64,000 nt of DNA from BRH-c25 sp964574195 (GTDB lineage Bacteria; Bacillota; Clostridia; Lutisporales; Lutisporaceae). Numbering within the stretch: position 1 is the stretch's first letter; each line of letters begins with the position of its first letter. The stretch covers positions 1-64,000 of the forward strand of contig CAZNMO010000001.1 in NCBI GenBank assembly GCA_964574195.1. The letters are read 5' to 3'. Made by a program: the position numbers and the translations under genes. Under the pieces are notes generated by a model that was given only the letters and a program-made list of their open reading frames with translations, was not told the origin of the DNA and did not search any database. Positions 45,238 to 53,490 of the stretch are shown in pieces.

Positions 45238-45305
45238 TTATTTTGGTATATGTTAATTATAATCCAATTTTCCCAAAAAAGAAATGGAAAAAGGAGAAGC
45301 AGTAT

Positions 45306-45932
45306 ATGCTGAAAGCACCTGACGACAGGCGTGCAGTGCGTACGAGACGAATGATACGCAGCGCTTTATCCGAGCTTATCGAGGAAAAAGGCTTCAACAA
45401 CATATCTATCACTGATCTTTGCACCAGGGCTGATATAAACAGGGGAACCTTCTATCTGCACTACACTGATAAATATGATATGTTGGAACAAGTAGAAAAC
45501 GAGGTTATACAGGAGCTTAACGAAGCAGTAAAAACCGCGGGCTATGTAAACATCAATATCATGGAGTCCCTGAGCCATCTTGATCCTGCAGAAATGGCAA
45601 TGCCTTTCATGGTCAAGATTTTCGAATACATCCGAGAAAACTCCAAGTTCTTCAAGGCTATTCTCAGCTCAAAGGGTGACCCTAAATTTCATATAAAGAT
45701 AAAAAAGCTAATAGAAACCAATTTCTTTGAAAAAAATCCTCCCAATTCCTTTAATAAGGATAATATGCTTGTCCCTATGGAATACTTCGTTTCCTATGTA
45801 CTGTCGGCTCACCTCGGTGTGATCCAGCAATGGCTGAACAGCGGAATGGACAGATCTCCCGAGGAAATGACCTTGATATTATCAAGGATGTTCCTGCTAG
45901 GACCCTTTAAGACAGCAGGAAGCAGACAATAA
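45306..45932 (+). CDS. TetR-family transcription regulator
   Basis: The protein of 208 residues starts at ATG 45306, behind AAAAAGGAG. The TetR helix-turn-helix is complete: R-A-V-R-T-R-R-M-I-R-S-A-L, ITDLCTRADINRGTFYLHY and a D-K-Y-D-M-L-E. The C-terminal ligand domain (about residues 70-205) resembles the TetR_C group found in AcrR/DhaS-like regulators of Firmicutes. It is divergent from the dehydratase-activase fusion, and the palindromes between them suggest it controls both. Confidence 0.92.
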   Translation: MLKAPDDRRAVRTRRMIRSALSELIEEKGFNNISITDLCTRADINRGTFYLHYTDKYDMLEQVENEVIQELNEAVKTAGYVNINIMESLSHLDPAEMAMPFMVKIFEYIRENSKFFKAILSSKGDPKFHIKIKKLIETNFFEKNPPNSFNKDNMLVPMEYFVSYVLSAHLGVIQQWLNSGMDRSPEEMTLILSRMFLLGPFKTAGSRQ

Positions 45933-45966
45933 ATAGCAAGAGCATGTGATGCTCCGCTCATTATAC

Positions 45967-47018
45967 CTACTTCAGGCCTGCTGAAATCTTTATATTTGCC
46001 AGATGCACAGCATCAACGGCTCCATCTACATGCTTGGTGCTGTTCAGGAAGTGTATGTCAAAATGACCATCCATTCCATTGTTCTTTATCCAGTCAAAGT
46101 TTGTTCCCGCTCCATAGTTGTCGCTTCTCCAGCTTGTCCATACTGCGGCGGCGGCGTTGTCATTTCCTGCATGAGGCATTCCACTCATACTTGCAGCTAT
46201 CTTTCTTCCATTATACTTTATAAGTACCGGCCTTTTTGACCAACTGAAGCTTCCTCCCCAAATGGCTTTCATCTTTGATGTGTCTTCGGTGGTAAGCGTT
46301 TCACAATCTGCATGATATGCACCTGTTGTGCGCCTTGAAAAAAATGATTTTCCTGTATAAAAGTCCACTACCTCAAAATCAGTTCCTATTGGTAATACAT
46401 ACTGTGCCTCTGTCCACCAGTCCAAAGCTTCTCCATACTGCGGTCCCGCAGTGCTTTTCACAGGTACGTTGTGTACAGGTATCTTCAAAATATCACCAGG
46501 GTTGACCCGCGAGGATTCTGTCAGGTTATTGGCTTTCAGCAGCTCGTTCAGTGTGATTCCGAATTTGTTGGCAATGTTCCAGAGAATATCGCCCTTTTGT
46601 ACAGTGTAGCTTTTGAAGGTTATGTATGGTCCTGTACTTGGTGCCGGTGTTGTTGTACCGCCGCCTATAGGTATTTTTATCTGCTGTCCTATATACAGGT
46701 ATGAGCTTTCATTTGCACCGTTCAGGCTCAGAAGAGTATTGATGCTGACACCGAATTTCTGGCTAACTTTCCAGTAAGTATCCCCAGATACTACAGTGTA
46801 CATGGTATACTGCGGAACAGCAATCACCTGTCCGACATTCAGNNNNNNNNNNCTGCCATAAGGTTCGTTATGGGCACATTGAGCTTCTGGCTGATCAACC
46901 AGTAGGTATCACCGCTCTGTACAGTATAGGTTGAACCTGCAGCATATATCCCGGTCGTGCTTCCCAATATTATGCTTGTACTAAGAATTCCTATTATCAA
47001 AAGCTTCTTAAAAAACAT
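45967..47018 (-). CDS. LysM peptidoglycan-binding exported protein, broken by an assembly gap
   Basis: The gene runs from ATG 47018, behind GGTGGGAGG, to 45967, with ten N at 46843-46852. It has a signal peptide (FFKKLLIIGILSTSIILG) and then three LysM domains of the T-x-Q-S-G-D-T-Y-W type, each ending with a N-x-x-I-P motif. The first one is cut by the gap. A second domain of about 150 residues follows, with A-E-C-E-T-L-type text and the ending HFDIHFLNSTKHVDG, known from clostridial cell-wall proteins but without an assigned activity. It should bind peptidoglycan outside the cell. It is probably one gene, since both parts share the LysM pattern. Confidence 0.83.
46843..46852. other. Run of N (scaffold gap)
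   Basis: Ten N bases lie inside the LysM gene. LysM repeats on both sides, which are alike, may have caused the assembly to break there, so the true number of repeats could be higher. Confidence 0.99.
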
Positions 47019-47234
47019 ATTGTTTACCTCCCACCATATTTTATACTTTAATAGCTTTTTATCGCATGGTTTACATAATGGAAACAATTCGCCATAAACC
47101 TAAAAAACCATTTATGTAATTTATGGTGGGATATCCACAGGGTACTAAAGCATTGAGCCAAGCGCCTTGAAATATTGACAGCATACAACGTCGAGCATAT
47201 AATTGGCTTAAATGGAACTATGAGGAGGTTTAAC

Positions 47235-48635
47235 ATGTCAGACAATCTGGATATTCGAGATATAATGCGCTCTCAACTGAACGACAAGGCATTGTTCGGG
47301 CAGGCCTGTACCTTTGCCTGTGACTACATGGACAAGGTATCTGAACGGTCTGTTATACCATCAGAAAGAGCCATCAAAAACCTGGAGGTATTTAACGAGC
47401 CTCTTCCCGAGCAGCCGGGCGATGCTGCTGAGATCCTCTGTATGCTTCATGAGTACGGCTCTCCTGCTACAATGGCACAAACAGCAGGAAGATATTTTGG
47501 TTTTGTCAACGGCAGCTTCACTCCTGCAGCCCTTGCTGCTAAATGGCTGTCCGACGTTTGGGATCAGAATGCAGCCTTGTATGTTATCTCTCCTATAGCA
47601 TCCCAACTGGAGGCAGTATGTGAAAAATGGATGGCAGAGCTGCTTGGACTGCCGGAAGGGACTGCAGCAGGCTTTGTTAGCGGCACATCAATTGCAACGG
47701 CCTGTGGGATCGCAGCAGGCCGCAATGAAATCCTGAGACGTCAGGGCTGGGACGCTGCTGCTCAAGGACTGTTCGGAGCTCCTCCCATTCGGGTAGTTGT
47801 TGGAGAGCAGGCTCATGCGACAGTCTTCAAAGCCCTTGCTCTTCTGGGTCTTGGAAAGGATCGTGTGGAAAAAGTGCCCGTGGACGGACAGGGGCGCATG
47901 CTTCCTGATAAGCTGCCGAAGCTGGACAGCAATACGCTGCTGATACTTCAGGCCGGCAATGTCAATTCAGGGGCTTTCGATCCCATGGATGAGCTTTGTG
48001 AGCAAGCCCAGGAGGCCGGTGCATGGGTACATGTGGACGGAGCCTTCGGCTTATGGGCGGCAGCATCGGAAAACAAATGCCACCTTACAAAGGGAATTGA
48101 AAAGGCCGATTCCTGGTCTGTGGATGGGCACAAGACATTGAATACGCCTTACGACAGCGGCATAGTCCTTTGCAAGGACCGGGATGCTCTTATCAGTGCC
48201 CTGCAGGCATCCGGATCGTATATTCTATATAGCGACAAAAGGGACGGAATGCTTTACACTCCTGAAATGTCAAGACGTGCACGAGGAATTGAGCTTTGGG
48301 CAACGTTGAAATTCTTTGGAAGAAGCGGAGTCCAGGAGCTGGTGGACGGACTCTGCGATAGGGCGGTGCAATTTGCGGGGCTGCTATCTGAAAAGGGCTT
48401 CCGTGTTCTTAACGAAGTAGTTTTCAATCAGGTGCTGGTGGCCTGTGATTCTCCCGATGAGACAAAAGCAGTCCTGGAAAACCTTCAGAGATCCGGTGAA
48501 TGCTGGTGCGGGGGAGCTACATGGAAGGGTGAGTCGGTGATAAGGATAAGCGTATGCTCCTGGGCTACTACTCCCCAGGATGTGGAAAGGTCTGCAGCGG
48601 CTTTTGAAGCTGCAAGGAGTCAGGTGAAGAAGTAA
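47235..48635 (+). CDS. Group II PLP-dependent decarboxylase-like enzyme
   Basis: This fold-type I enzyme of 466 residues starts at ATG 47235, behind GAGGAGG. It is related to glutamate and aromatic amino acid decarboxylases. Typical stretches are G-F-V-S-G-T-S-I-A-T near residue 140, V-H-V-D-G-A-F-G-L-W for the PLP aspartate near 265 and the Schiff-base lysine in S-V-D-G-H-K-T-L-N-T-P. It uses PLP to act on an amino acid in the cytosol. In related clostridial proteins the activity ranges over decarboxylases and transaminases, so the substrate is open. It is alone on this strand. Confidence 0.88.
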   Translation: MSDNLDIRDIMRSQLNDKALFGQACTFACDYMDKVSERSVIPSERAIKNLEVFNEPLPEQPGDAAEILCMLHEYGSPATMAQTAGRYFGFVNGSFTPAALAAKWLSDVWDQNAALYVISPIASQLEAVCEKWMAELLGLPEGTAAGFVSGTSIATACGIAAGRNEILRRQGWDAAAQGLFGAPPIRVVVGEQAHATVFKALALLGLGKDRVEKVPVDGQGRMLPDKLPKLDSNTLLILQAGNVNSGAFDPMDELCEQAQEAGAWVHVDGAFGLWAAASENKCHLTKGIEKADSWSVDGHKTLNTPYDSGIVLCKDRDALISALQASGSYILYSDKRDGMLYTPEMSRRARGIELWATLKFFGRSGVQELVDGLCDRAVQFAGLLSEKGFRVLNEVVFNQVLVACDSPDETKAVLENLQRSGECWCGGATWKGESVIRISVCSWATTPQDVERSAAAFEAARSQVKK

Positions 48636-48697
48636 AAGATCCTTCGCTCTACTCAGGATGATGCTAAACTGTCATCCTGAGTGAAACGAAGGATCTT
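48636..48697. repeat. REP-like nested hairpin between converging genes
   Basis: aagatccttcg and cgaaggatctt form the outer stem and actcaggatga and tcatcctgagt the inner stem, with short unpaired parts and a loop of 10 bases. It begins one base after the decarboxylase stop and ends four bases before the aminotransferase end. This type of ATCCTTCG...GGATGA element is familiar from many bacterial genomes as a dispersed repeat. It probably also terminates transcription. Confidence 0.65.
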
Positions 48698-48701
48698 ACT
48701 T

Positions 48702-49817
48702 TCAAAGTCCCTTCATGAACTCCGATAGCTTCTCCAAGCCTTGCTCAAGAGTTTCCGTTGAGCAGGCATAGCCTATCCTGGCGCATTTATCCAGCTCAAA
48801 GCAGGAGCCGGGGGTCAGCAGCACTCCATACCTCTTCATCAGCAATACGCAGAATTCCCTTGAGCTTATTGCTGCATCAAAGTATAACAGTGCTGTAGTG
48901 CCTGCCTTTGGTTTCACATAGGATATGTGGGGCTCGTTGCTGACCCACCTGTCAAGGATCTCCAGGTTCCTGGCAACCATAGCCCTGTTCCTTTCCAGAA
49001 GCTTATCCGCATGCTTCAGTGCCAGCCCTGCAAATATCTCATCCAGCATCCCGCAGCTTATGGTATTATAGTCTCTATGCTCGAAGCACCTGGCTATTAT
49101 CTCCTCCGAGGCCGCGATCCAACCCAGCCTCAAACCGGCCAGTGAAAATACCTTGGACATGCTGCTTGTACTGATGCCCCTTTCATATATATCAACAATA
49201 GACTTGCTATATCCTTCCTTTGACAGACCCCTGTACACCTCGTCACAAAGAACATACGCACCGACACTCTCTGCGACCTCAGCAATGGCTTTGAGTGTTC
49301 CCTCAGGTATCAATGCTCCGGTAGGATTGTTGGGATTGTTTATACATATCACCTTTGTACTGCTGTTTACCAAGCCCTTCAGTTCCTCAAGATCAGGGAG
49401 GAAGTCATTCTCAGGCCTCAGCTTCAGAAGCTTTACCTCCGCTCCATAGGACTCGGGTATAGAGTAAAGCTGCTGGTAGGTTGGAAGCACCGATATAACC
49501 CTATCTCCCGGTTCTACCAGAGTGTACAGCGCCAGGTGATTGGCTCCGATTGCACCGTGCGTGGTGAGGATGTTCCCGGGCTTCAGGTTTTCATATAGCC
49601 GGCATATGCCTTCCTTGAACTCAGGAGAACCGGATATATGCCCATAGGTCAGCCTCTTGTCCATCACCTTTTCCATAAATTCCTGCTGATCCTCACCGGA
49701 CAACGTCAGAAGCTCCTTCAGAGTAATTGAATGTACACAAGTCTCACCGATATTGTATATTGCATCGTCCTCAAATTCATTCATCCACTGCTCTACTTTG
49801 AAAGGTTTGATTATCAT
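48702..49817 (-). CDS. Class I/II PLP-dependent aminotransferase
   Basis: This aminotransferase has 371 residues. Features are N-N-P-N-N-P-T-G-A near residue 160, Y-V-L-C-D-E-V-Y-R-G with the PLP aspartate, and the lysine in S-S-M-S-K-V-F-S-L-A-G-L-R-L-G. The arginine near the end is in A-R-I-G-Y-A. It is similar in type to the enzyme at 36203-37366 but belongs to another subgroup. ATG 49817 follows GAGGAGG. It converges on the decarboxylase-like gene, and the AraC regulator is divergent from it. Confidence 0.9.
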   Translation of the reverse strand: MIIKPFKVEQWMNEFEDDAIYNIGETCVHSITLKELLTLSGEDQQEFMEKVMDKRLTYGHISGSPEFKEGICRLYENLKPGNILTTHGAIGANHLALYTLVEPGDRVISVLPTYQQLYSIPESYGAEVKLLKLRPENDFLPDLEELKGLVNSSTKVICINNPNNPTGALIPEGTLKAIAEVAESVGAYVLCDEVYRGLSKEGYSKSIVDIYERGISTSSMSKVFSLAGLRLGWIAASEEIIARCFEHRDYNTISCGMLDEIFAGLALKHADKLLERNRAMVARNLEILDRWVSNEPHISYVKPKAGTTALLYFDAAISSREFCVLLMKRYGVLLTPGSCFELDKCARIGYACSTETLEQGLEKLSEFMKGL

Positions 49818-50252
49818 AATGCTTCCTCCTCAAAATACAATATGATTTGCGGCGGATAAACACTAATGTAGATCGTTCCGCCGCAAAGGAAATCAATGTA
49901 ACACAAATCTGTTTCAGCAGAGCTTAAACAGATTTTGTTTAGTTCCTATTACTACTATTATTACACAACTTTGCCTTATCAGTCCATATTAACAGCATGT
50001 CCTTTTGTGTCAATCTTCGGGTAAAGCTCCAAGAAACTGCCATGTCCATACAATGCTACACAATTTCTCAATTAATCCGATAAATCTCCTGAGCAAGTAT
50101 ATCCAGATAACCCGCTGCAATTCAAAATAGTCCTGAGGGGCCTTTCTGTTTCAACCTTATATTTACAAATATGTATTATAATACTATACTATATGGCATA
50201 ATCACCTTATATAATTACATAGACGTATTGTAGTAAAGGGCGGAATGATTGT
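49818..50252. promoter_or_regulatory. Divergent region between aminotransferase and AraC genes
   Basis: No gene is seen in 435 bases. It contains a perfect 10-bp stem at 49905-49935 (aaatctgttt with aaacagattt, loop of 11) and an 8-bp GC-rich one (gcggcgga with tccgccgc) at about 49851-49884. These could be a leader terminator or attenuator for the aminotransferase. The AraC promoter must lie near 50160-50220, which is AT-rich. Confidence 0.4.
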
Positions 50253-51113
50253 ATGGATTGTCTTTATGATACAGTTATCGCACAGGTACCCGGGGTCCCA
50301 AAGGACAAGGTTGAGTTCTCTTCAACCAATAATCTGGCTGTGGTAAAAACCACTTATATACCTGCCCGTGAAGGCAAATTTTATGACTATCATTTTATAA
50401 TAACCATACAGAATACCCCTCCGATCATCGTAGATAACAAGGAATATCCTCTGAAACAAAATTCTGTGTTTTCCAGCAATCCCAATCAGCTGCACAAGCC
50501 TGTAGATACTGGAAATACAAGCTGTCTGTTCCTTGGACTCTTCATAGAAAAAGCCTTCCTTAGGGAAACATCAAAGACATTATTCAAATCCGGGGACCTG
50601 CAATTTGACAATAAGTGCTTCATTCTTACCCCTCAGACAAAAGGCCTCCTGTACTCATTTATTGAGGAGTCAAGTACGAGACAGCTTGGAAATGAGCTCT
50701 TCCTTCAGGCCCTCAGTATTCAGATAGCAGTAAAGATACTTAGGGAGGGAAATCATAATCTGAACAATTTTCCCTTGATGATAAATGAGTATTCTGACAA
50801 AAAATGCATAAACAAGGCTATAGATTTCTTAATGTCCAATTACAACAATACCATTACCCTGGAGGATTTAGCCAGTGAGGTCAATTACAGTCCCTTCTAT
50901 TTCTTGAGGATATTCAAGCAAAGCACAGGGATGACCCCCTTTGAATTTCTGCTTGAAATAAAGCTTGAAAAGGCTAAAAGCCTTCTTAAGCATACGGATT
51001 TTTCCATGACAGAAATATGCTATTTAAGCGGCTTCACCAGTACCAGCTATTTTGCCCAGGCTTTTAAAAGAAAAACGGGGGTCTCTCCTACCAATTATAA
51101 AAAGAATATATAA
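50253..51113 (+). CDS. AraC-family transcription regulator
   Basis: This regulator of 286 residues has a cupin-like N-terminal sensing domain (about residues 25-160) and two C-terminal AraC helix-turn-helix units. The first is ITLEDLASEVNYSPFYFLRI. The second is S-M-T-E-I-C-Y-L-S-G-F-T-S-T-S-Y-F-A-Q-A-F-K with the ending G-V-S-P-T-N-Y-K. The ligand is not known. It is divergent from the aminotransferase gene and may act on it. GGGCGG is the weak ribosome site. Confidence 0.9.
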   Translation: MDCLYDTVIAQVPGVPKDKVEFSSTNNLAVVKTTYIPAREGKFYDYHFIITIQNTPPIIVDNKEYPLKQNSVFSSNPNQLHKPVDTGNTSCLFLGLFIEKAFLRETSKTLFKSGDLQFDNKCFILTPQTKGLLYSFIEESSTRQLGNELFLQALSIQIAVKILREGNHNLNNFPLMINEYSDKKCINKAIDFLMSNYNNTITLEDLASEVNYSPFYFLRIFKQSTGMTPFEFLLEIKLEKAKSLLKHTDFSMTEICYLSGFTSTSYFAQAFKRKTGVSPTNYKKNI

Positions 51114-51116
51114 ATG

Positions 51117-51173
51117 AAAAACACTTCACATTTGCCGCAGATGCTGAATCTGTGACAAGCATGAAGTGTTTTT
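51117..51173. terminator. Bidirectional terminator between AraC and stalk-protein genes
   Basis: aaaaacacttca pairs with tgaagtgttttt, 12 bp, with T and A runs at the base. It separates two converging genes. Confidence 0.7.
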
Positions 51174-51175
51174 GT

Positions 51176-51895
51176 TTATTGCAGTACTTCTGCAGTATCG
51201 TTCCTGAAGGAAGGCTCACCTATTACTATTTTCTCCGCCGAACCTACATTTGTGAATATAAATAACTTATCAAGACTGCTTATATCAATATCCACTTCTA
51301 TTGTTTCCCCTGGTTTTAGGATAATGCTCTTCAGCACCAGGCCTTCCTTGTCATTTTTTCTGAAATCCATGGCAAGCTCCTTTTTCGCTGTCTCATCCAG
51401 GAATACCGATGCAGTAAACCGCTTGTATTTGCCTGCCGGCTTCAGATAGCAGCCGAAATAGACACTTGACATCGGTTTATTGTTTGTTATTCCCCATTTG
51501 TATGAAGCAGCAGCAGTTGAAAGAGTTTGAACATCCGTTGTCAGTATTGTCCTTGAATAATCCTCGTACATGCTTGCTTCATTTACAGGAGTGACCTGTG
51601 TCCTTCCACCCAGCCAAACCGTTTTAGTGGGAGCGTCATATTCTACCGCAACACCGAGGGCATCGGCCAGTGCACGGACCGGAAGATAAGTCTTCCCATT
51701 GTAAACCAGAGGCTTTATATAGGTACCGTCATTCTCCTTTGGAATTAAGTCTTTTCCAAACAGCTTCAATTTTATGCTGTTGGATAATACCGCCTTGACC
51801 TCCAGATCCAGTGGCTCAGCCGCAGTAATGATAACAGCCGATAGAAGCAGGCATACCATAAAGCCTGCCATAAACATTTTAAGATTCTTTTTCAT
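51176..51895 (-). CDS. Exported copper-amine-oxidase stalk domain protein
   Basis: The 239-residue protein has a signal peptide (M-K-K, then NLKMFMAGFMVCLLLSAVII) and one stalk domain with the usual IKPLVYNGKTYLPVRALADA and A-V-E-Y-D-A-P-T-K-T-V-W-L. The last 120 residues look like a small beta domain (NPCBM-like, ending F-I-F-T-N-V-G-S-A), probably for carbohydrate or protein binding. ATG 51895 follows AGGGAGG. It should sit on the cell surface. It is just downstream of the SLH protein gene, about 34 bases away, and may form a surface-protein operon with it. Confidence 0.85.
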   Translation of the reverse strand: MKKNLKMFMAGFMVCLLLSAVIITAAEPLDLEVKAVLSNSIKLKLFGKDLIPKENDGTYIKPLVYNGKTYLPVRALADALGVAVEYDAPTKTVWLGGRTQVTPVNEASMYEDYSRTILTTDVQTLSTAAASYKWGITNNKPMSSVYFGCYLKPAGKYKRFTASVFLDETAKKELAMDFRKNDKEGLVLKSIILKPGETIEVDIDISSLDKLFIFTNVGSAEKIVIGEPSFRNDTAEVLQ

Positions 51896-51929
51896 ATTTA
51901 TCCTCCCTTATATTTTGAATTTTTTAATA

Positions 51930-53033
51930 TTAATACATCAGGAATGTACTGACCACCGCATCCAGCACTGCTGCGGTCTGTTCTACAGTCATGACTTCTG
52001 ATGGCTTAAGGGAACTGCCTGTAAAGCTGTTTAAAAGACCGATAGTAGCCATTGATCGGATCACACCCTTTGACCCTGCTGCCAGCTTTGATGTGTCCTT
52101 GAAGGATTTGCTCCCTTCCTCGTCTCCTCTTAGGGCTTCAGTCCCCAGCATGGTGTTAAGTGCATTATATATCATGCAACACGCCTGTTCCCGGTCAAGC
52201 TGCAGATCGGGATTATATTCCCCACCTTCTTCCGCATTTATTATACCTGCCTCAAAGGCTGCAGATATGTGTGAACCATATTTGTAGGAGGCACCTACGG
52301 CACTGAAATGGGAGGCATTGGCTGATGCCTTCAATCCAAACAGCCTTGATAGACAGGCAGTCAGCTCTCCCTTGGTTATTGCCCTGTTGACAGGGAATTT
52401 GTTCCCCTTCTCAAGGCTCATGATATCCATGGCGATCATGTTCCTGACCGCAGGCAGCGCCCAAGAGGGAATTGACTTCTCATTTGATATGGTTCCCTTT
52501 ATATATGAGCTTTTACCGTATCTGCTCTTAAGCTGCTCCAGGGATGACATGACATCGATGTCAGGGTGTACCAGCAAGCCCTCCTTTTCCTTCAGGAGAT
52601 TGGCGATAAAATCCTCATCTCTGGGAGATTCTTTTCCCGTATGGTCTCTACATCCATTGTGACTAAAATCATAGCCATATGCAGGGGGAATATCATAGTT
52701 TGCCCCTTCATACTCATAACTCGCAATGACCCATAGATATCCATGATTCCTGATTCCAGCTGCATTGTATATATCAAAGCCGTCGCCATGGCTTTTAGTA
52801 TCATTATAATCTGCCCCTATCTGTTTCCACTTGATCTGGTTTTCTTCATTAAAAGGAGGCAATACCCCGCTGTCATTTATCTGTTTTACCAGAATACCGC
52901 CATAATCAACACTTTTTTTCTTAAAAATATCACTGATCGGAGAGACTTTTTCTCCAGTCTTTATTTCACTTGCTGATATATTGTTGTTAATATCAATATC
53001 AGTTGTTGCAATATCCTGGGTATTGTTAGCCAT
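51930..53033 (-). CDS. SLH-domain protein without signal peptide (probably N-terminally truncated)
   Basis: The gene gives 367 residues from ATG 53033 or 370 from GTG 53042. It contains surface-layer homology repeats in its second half: F-P-V-N-R-A-I-T-K-G-E-L-T-A-C-L, N-P-D-L-Q-L-D-R-E-Q-A-C-C-M and L-K-P-S-E-V-M-T-V-E-Q. The first part has a D-G-F-D-I-Y-N-A-A-G-I-R-N-H segment and a D-T-G-K segment of unclear type. SLH domains anchor proteins to the cell wall, so export is needed, yet no signal peptide or ribosome site is seen. The frame continues upstream to a stop at about 53070 with text like that after a cut signal. The start of the gene may be lost or shifted. Confidence 0.7.
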   Translation of the reverse strand: MANNTQDIATTDIDINNNISASEIKTGEKVSPISDIFKKKSVDYGGILVKQINDSGVLPPFNEENQIKWKQIGADYNDTKSHGDGFDIYNAAGIRNHGYLWVIASYEYEGANYDIPPAYGYDFSHNGCRDHTGKESPRDEDFIANLLKEKEGLLVHPDIDVMSSLEQLKSRYGKSSYIKGTISNEKSIPSWALPAVRNMIAMDIMSLEKGNKFPVNRAITKGELTACLSRLFGLKASANASHFSAVGASYKYGSHISAAFEAGIINAEEGGEYNPDLQLDREQACCMIYNALNTMLGTEALRGDEEGSKSFKDTSKLAAGSKGVIRSMATIGLLNSFTGSSLKPSEVMTVEQTAAVLDAVVSTFLMY

Positions 53034-53109
53034 ATTTCCCACAGCTGCAACACAATTTCTTTCTATTCATTCAGACCAAGCAAGACAAAAACTTTATATT
53101 GACTTTATA

Positions 53110-53138
53110 TTGTATATGTAAACCAAATATGCTATACT
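53110..53138 (+). promoter_or_regulatory. Promoter of the riboswitch-controlled ATPase gene
   Basis: TTGTAT (53110-53115), a 17-base spacer and TATACT (53133-53138) lie about 30 bases before the aptamer. It would give a leader of some 340 bases. Confidence 0.55.
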
Positions 53139-53167
53139 AAGCTCTATAAAAATAAAATATATTCTCT

Positions 53168-53312
53168 GTTAGAGGGGAGTAACTGCCTGATAAAGGTGAT
53201 TAAGTCAACAACCGGTATGATGTAGCTCTGCCTGGCTTAATCCTTTGTAAGTCAAAGAGTAAGACCTTTAGCAAAATTTTATCTGCGGGTAAAATTATGC
53301 TAAAGGTTTTTT
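53168..53312 (+). promoter_or_regulatory. yybP-ykoY (manganese) riboswitch with terminator
   Basis: The leader of the P-type ATPase gene contains the marks of the yybP-ykoY element: AGAGGGGAGTAAC at the start, GTCAAC and CCGG in the middle, AGCTCTGCCTGG and the closing AAGACCTTTAG. The last part overlaps a strong terminator stem (acctttagca with tgctaaaggt at 53264-53307, T run after). In this class Mn2+ binding prevents the terminator and turns the gene on. Its presence is a good clue that the downstream pump exports manganese. Confidence 0.88.
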
Positions 53313-53490
53313 GTATAGGAATTCATACGATATAAATACAATATGCTCATCTTCTGGAGTACAAATGGAGATAATTAAACTATATGATTTGCTGCGGATA
53401 TAGAACTCATTATATTTACGGCTAATTCTTGAAGCGAACTCTTATATTAAAATATTACACCAAATTTCTAATTGGATGAATGGAGCGTGA

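Larger units (their letters stand above)
44927..45305. promoter_or_regulatory. Structured divergent region between activase fusion and TetR genes
   Basis: This 379-base region has no gene. It contains stem-loops at 44998-45020 (9 bp), 45026-45070 (outer 8 bp, inner 8 bp with GAA loop) and 45089-45124 (imperfect), plus two palindromes listed separately. The hairpins lie in the leader of the large gene and could act in its mRNA. Confidence 0.5.
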
